A DNA stretch of 64,000 nucleotides from Alnus glutinosa (lineage: Eukaryota > Streptophyta > Magnoliopsida > Fagales > Betulaceae), in NCBI RefSeq assembly GCF_958979055.1, contig NC_084896.1, forward strand, positions 806,001-870,000. The letters run 5' to 3'. A model generated the notes under the pieces. It had not been told where the DNA came from. It was given only the letters and a program-made list of their open reading frames with translations, and made no database searches. A program made the position numbers and the translations under genes. Below, one piece after another: positions 59,876-64,000 of this stretch. The first letter of the stretch is position 1. Each line of letters starts with the position of its first letter.

Positions 59876-60190
59876 GGGTTCGTTTGAGTTTGCGATTTCA
59901 AAAAGTGCGATTTAAAATAACGATTTTAAAATGTGCGATTTGAAAAAAGTGATTTTTAAAAATGCAGTTAAGCGTTTGGTAAAATCGCAGTTTAGCCTTT
60001 AAAATCGCGAATTTACCTTTAAAATTCTGCGTTTTCAAAAAAGCACTATCTTATCTGTGATTTAAAAAAGCAGATTTTCTGCGTTTTCAAATCGTAATTT
60101 TTAAAAACGCAGTTCCCAAACGATATATGTTCTGCGATTTAGTTTAAAATCGCACTTATTGTCTACGAAATCGCAATTTCAAACGCACCC
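59876..60190. mobile_element. Harbinger-like MITE with TAA duplication
   Basis: The terminal inverted repeats are GGGTTCGTTTGAGTTTGCGA at 59876 and GGGTGCGTTTGAAATTGCGA from 60190 on the other strand (17 of 20), continuing with TTTC on both. TAA flanks both ends (59873-59875, 60191-60193). The 315-bp interior repeats GCGATTT/AAATCGC and AAAACGCA motifs. No coding sequence. Confidence 0.8.
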
Positions 60191-60199
60191 TAAGCCCAT

Positions 60200-61767
60200 A
60201 GGCTCATTCCTAGCCCGAAATGATACACTATTCAAAAAACTTTTCTAAAATTGGTCGCCCAACTTTGATATGATATGATGGTTGGAAGTCAAAAAAATAA
60301 GGGAGATATTTTTTTTTAAAAAAAATTGAGCTAGTGAAAATTATTTTACTTCAGTTTATTAGACTCGCATTTATCTATTGAATTTACTTGTTATATTAAA
60401 AATATATGTAGAATTCAAGGTCTCATACGAAAAGAAAGACATGGAGGTTGTAGATCTTGTGAGTTGTGATTGGCAAACTAGTATTTTTTTTTTTTTTTTG
60501 GCCTAAGCAATAAGAGGGGAAGGTGGGAAGTGACGATTACATCAAAATAAAACACAGAAAAAGGGTTGAGTGAACCAACAATAAACCTCCGTACAACAAA
60601 AGCAATGCAAAAAAATATAAATTAAAAGGGAATGTGTCAAATGAATGACACACATAAATTCTTGGCACAAATGCCTAGAAAATTGGCTGCCAGTTAAGGT
60701 GTTTTGAAATAGCGTACCATATACGCACAATCAAGAGGCGCAAGAAGGGGTACGAACCTCGAAAGATCTCTCAACTCTTTCCGAACCCCCACATGAAAAT
60801 TGCAACAACCACAATAAAGAAGTTGTTGCGGAGGAGACACTTCCAACAATTGATCAAGATTCAAGACCCGTTGACAAGGAGTGATAAACTCCAATTGATA
60901 AAGTCTTTTTTAACTACTAGATGAAACCACGTTCCAACATGGAGACTAAAACCCACAAAAAAGAACAATAACAAAAAAAACCCAAAAAAGCAGCAACATC
61001 GACAGAGGAAGCAGCGAGGGGTGGCACTTGGAGATTATTGATGGACGTGTGAGATCCATGAGTCGGTGCGTGAGAACCACGCTTTGGTGCGTGGGAGACA
61101 CAAGGAGGCGCGGAAGATAGTGGATAAGAGCGGAGAGCCGAAGGAATAAGATGGTGTATGCATCGGTGGATGAGACTGCTGGAGAGGGAATATATTTGGC
61201 TTGGAGGGAGAATAGATTTGGCTTGGAAAGGCAACAATCTGAGTTCCAATCTATCTTGAGTGTAGGCCACTTAAAGGGAGCAGAGTGGAGGTCGGAGGGG
61301 GTGGAGGGGCTGATGTTGCGATTTTTGGGAGAAGATGAGTAAAAAAAAATAGAAAATGCACAAAGAAAGAACACATAAAGAGGACTACAAAGGGGAGAAG
61401 TGAGAAGGGAGGGAGTATGATCTATCCCTCCTCCCTTGGAACACCCGCCAGAGGTGGTGGAAAACCTCACAAGGTGGATAAAAAGCTTATACTTTCTAGA
61501 TAGAAGGAAGAGCTTCTCTTCCTCTAGAGAAACGGCTATGGTAAACTAACAATTGGAATAGGCACTGATTTGAAATATTAGCAACCATTTTACCTATGTA
61601 TAGACAAGAGTATGTAGTCTTATACTAGACGGGAAATACCCTCTCTCCCAAAATTCTCTTCCTCAACAAAGCCTCCCTTGATCTCCTCCATAGATGAGGG
61701 AAGAACTCTCATATGCACCACCCCCACCTGAATAATTATTGTCCAACATCTTTTTATTTTCTCCTTT

Positions 61768-61819
<52 letters not shown>

Positions 61820-62950
61820 CTCTTTGGTTTTGGTATTTGGAGGCTTGTTATGGGCTTAATTTCTCAAGCATATAACGGATAGATTAAGGGTAATTCGAGA
61901 AATTCTAACACTTTCCAAATCAACTCTAGAGTTGAATAATATTAATCTTTGCTTAATTTTTATTGATCAGGTTCCTCCTTATATATATTGAATACACATA
62001 TTAGAGAAATGAAATAATACTGCTACTAAAATAGAGTCCTACTGAGATAACATGACTCTTATCCACCAGAACATACGTCCCTTAATACAATCCTATGAGA
62101 ATCATACTAGAAGTGCAAGACTTTTATTCTACTACTAAAATAATTATGGGCAATAAGTCCTTATCTAATAAGTGCCTCGATCTCTTCTCTATAAAGTATT
62201 CTTATTCAACATAAAATCCTCATTCCATATAACTGTGGACCCATAACAATGCCATATTTACTACACTCCCTCCACCTACACTAGCCACACACCTCTCCTC
62301 AACCACACGATCACCCTTAGTCCCTCCGCCGGACCCCAACGCACGCCACACGCTGTAGTGGTTCTCATGGGTTTTACATGCGTTGTCGCTCATTTTGGTT
62401 CCATCCGGTAGATCTAGAAGTTTTCTATCCCTGCCTCTTTGACTCTCTCCTAGTGGAGCCATTTTGGTGCAAAGAAATTTCAATCCAAATCCTAATTATA
62501 AAATATATTATCCTTGTTTTTTTTGGTCTTAGAGTCCTCTAGAAGGAATAGAATTCATCTCTTAATTTCAAATTAAATAGATTTTATTAGCATGATTAAA
62601 ATTAAATAATAAATACTATTTATTTTATAGTTAAAATTTAAAATTAGTATATTTAACGCAGTAAATTATGTTACGTTATTTATTGTTTTTAAATAAATAC
62701 TTTAAAAAACAGTCAACAGACCAAGAGCCAAAGAAGAGGAAAAAAAAGGCAGTTTGCGCGGAATTTGAACACGGAACGGAAGTGCTTTGGCAGGTGGCAC
62801 AAAAGCAATAGCCCACCACCAATCATTTCAACTTTCTCGAAGACCGGGAAGATTTAACAAAAACAAAAACAAGAAAAAAAAAAAAATAATCCGATTTTTT
62901 CTGAAACAAAAAACAGCCACCTTGTTGTACCGAGCTCTTTGGGTTTCGTT
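60200..62950. other. Intergenic; unclassified repeat-like sequence
   Basis: No known gene is recognised. On the minus strand at 60.7-61.5 kb are moderately long frames (up to 174 residues) rich in Ser/Leu/Pro without a recognisable domain; they may be transposon-derived. (TA)n at 61771-61818. The stretch 61.85-62.25 kb has AT-rich LTR-like phrases but no clear ends. The segment from 62.75 kb is the leader of the stress-protein gene. Confidence 0.4.
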
Positions 62951-62954
62951 GGTA

Positions 62955-64000
62955 ATGGAAACGGTTGTGGAGGATCGGGAAGAGTACGGCTGGAGAGACG
63001 TCAAGCTGCCTGTTTTGATACCGATAGTGCCAGAGGCGGAGCCAGAGCTGGAAAGAGAGACAGGGGAGAGGAGGCGAGGCCGGGACATACTGATAGCCGT
63101 GGATCACGGGCCCAAAAGCAAGCACGCCTTTGATTGGGCCATCATCCACCTCTGCAGGCTCGCTGATACCGTCCATCTCCTCCATGCTGTTTCCAGTTAG
63201 TTGATCTCTTTCTCCGATATTTATCTTCGAGATTGTAAAATTTTCAGGGATAATTTTTGTGGGCTTTGCTTTGTTTAGGCGTGAACAACGATGCCGTTTA
63301 CAACACGAGCCAGGTGCTTATGGAGAAGCTTGCGGTTGAGGCTTTTGAAGTTGCCATGGTGAGTCGTCTTCTTTCGTTCATTTATTTTCTGCAATTAACT
63401 TTTCTAATTGAAGAAAAATAGAGAGCAACGATATCTATGTAAGGCTATTCTTTGGTTCAAGAAAAAATGGATATTATCAATTTGAATTTATGAAACAAGT
63501 AATGCATAAAGCATGTTAGAGTTCTCTTGAATATATCTAGGTACCGCTTTTTAATGATATTTCGATTACTTATAAAATAAAAAAGGATGTTAGAGTATTG
63601 ATCAAGTGATTAAACTTATTATTTCCCATCAGCTTAGGTTTTTGGAGACGAGTAGTATGGGAATTTGAATTTGAATCTTACCTCCCCTCTACCTTCTGTT
63701 TTAAGTTAACAATTCCAACGCTGAACCAACACATGAGGATTCTGGCCCACAATTGAATTATGTGATGAAATTAACTTTGGCTTTATACTTGAGGGGAGAG
63801 GGTTAAAATGTTGATTAAGTGATCAAATTCACTATTTCTCATCAGCTTTGCGTTCTTAGACAAGTGGTAATTTATCTTGAGATACAATCGAAAAAAATCA
63901 CAGAAAATAATCGTTCCCATTGTTTAAGGTCCATGTCATACACTCTGATTTCAGTATATTGCTGTGATGGCCGTATAACCTTAATCATCTTGCTTTGTTA
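62955..64000 (+). CDS. Universal stress protein (UspA) domain protein, 5' part
   Basis: It is probably a cytosolic nucleotide-binding stress-response protein of the plant USP family. Two exons are visible: 62955-63195 and 63279-63358 (GT-AG, in phase), 107 residues. The gene continues past the window. After an acidic N-terminus (METVVEDREEYGWRDVKLPV and a Glu/Arg-rich stretch) the USP fold begins at about residue 48: RDILIAVDHGPKSKHAFDWA, then DTVHLLHAVSS across the first splice and TSQVLMEKLAVEAFEVAM. The Asp of AVDHG is the conserved first-strand residue near the nucleotide site. A TTG further upstream is in frame, but ATG 62955 is the first ATG in the frame. Intron 2 (from 63359) holds a TRIM element. 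Confidence 0.85.
63588..63875 (+). mobile_element. TRIM (miniature LTR retroelement), two LTRs, third locus
   Basis: The first LTR-like repeat, TGTTAGAGTATTGATCAAGT, with CCATCAGCTTAGGTTTTTGG, spans about 63588-63657. The second, GTTAAAATGTTGATTAAGTG, with TCATCAGCTTTGCGTTCTTA, spans about 63801-63875. TGG follows the first repeat where the primer-binding site should start, and a purine tract, TTGAGGGGAGAGGG, precedes the second. The interior (about 145 bp) is non-coding. The two LTRs differ at many positions, so the copy is old. It sits in intron 2 of the stress-protein gene in the same orientation. Confidence 0.7.

Noticed and set aside
60946-61470. A 174-residue protein on the minus strand
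   Set aside because: No recognisable domain, biased composition and no promoter or homology signal visible; left as unclassified sequence.
61850-62250. An LTR-like region (phrases ending in TTCTAACA)
   Set aside because: No paired ends, target duplication, primer-binding site or second copy could be found.
1-64000. CRISPR arrays, operons or bacterial insertion sequences
   Set aside because: No regularly spaced repeats with unique spacers and no prokaryotic gene organisation; all genes are plant-type with introns.

Overview
The window is nuclear DNA of a flowering plant, most likely a woody rosid eudicot; a Fagales-like genome is a guess from repeat style only. The evidence is split genes with GT-AG introns, AT-rich introns, plant-type protein families (a KNOLLE-type syntaxin, pectinesterase, isoflavone-reductase-like protein, plant TAF6 and topoisomerase IB), telo-box/Site II promoters, and plant repeats (tRNA-derived SINEs, L1 LINE pieces, Harbinger and hAT MITEs, TRIM retroelements). 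No bacterial or organellar signal is seen.

Layout: 0.2-2.4 kb (+), 3' part of TAF6. 4.6-4.9 kb (+), a start-less remnant of a secreted glycine-rich-protein gene behind an intact-looking promoter. 5-8 kb, repeats (SINE, Helitron end, TRIM). 8.2-15.6 kb (-), complete TOP1 in 15 coding exons, with a probable 5'UTR intron reaching 19.1 kb that contains a 2-kb transposon. 20-21.2 kb, an hAT-like MITE next to a solo LTR. 23.3-24.3 kb (-), a frameshifted MBOAT wax-synthase/sterol-acyltransferase pseudogene. 24.3-33 kb, gene-poor, AT-rich, with SINE and long-period tandem repeats. 33.8-37.9 kb (+), RER1 with a MITE in its first coding intron. 39.5-44.4 kb (+), SPB1/FtsJ3 rRNA methyltransferase in 11 exons. 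45.4-48.6 kb (-), an isoflavone-reductase/PCBER/eugenol-synthase-like reductase in 5 exons whose second intron carries three transposon insertions. 52.1-53.0 kb (+), a SYP112-type cytokinesis syntaxin. 53.9-56.6 kb (-), a pectinesterase in 5 exons. 58.5-58.9 kb (+), an independent box C/D snoRNA gene not represented by any protein reading frame. 63.0 kb to the edge (+), the 5' part of a universal-stress-protein gene.

The genes are ordinary, unrelated housekeeping or cell-wall genes, but two converge on ribosome biogenesis: SPB1 (a protein that 2'-O-methylates 25S pre-rRNA) and the 105-nt C/D snoRNA, which has two stretches complementary to adjoining parts of the same 25S rRNA segment. Both have telo-box and Site II promoter elements.

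The most notable discoveries are the snoRNA gene, a small TRIM family (two two-LTR copies and one solo LTR with a perfect 5-bp duplication), several mobile elements with readable target-site duplications, and two host pseudogenes. All exon boundaries were read by eye from splice signals, reading frame and recalled family sequences; no alignment or database search was run.
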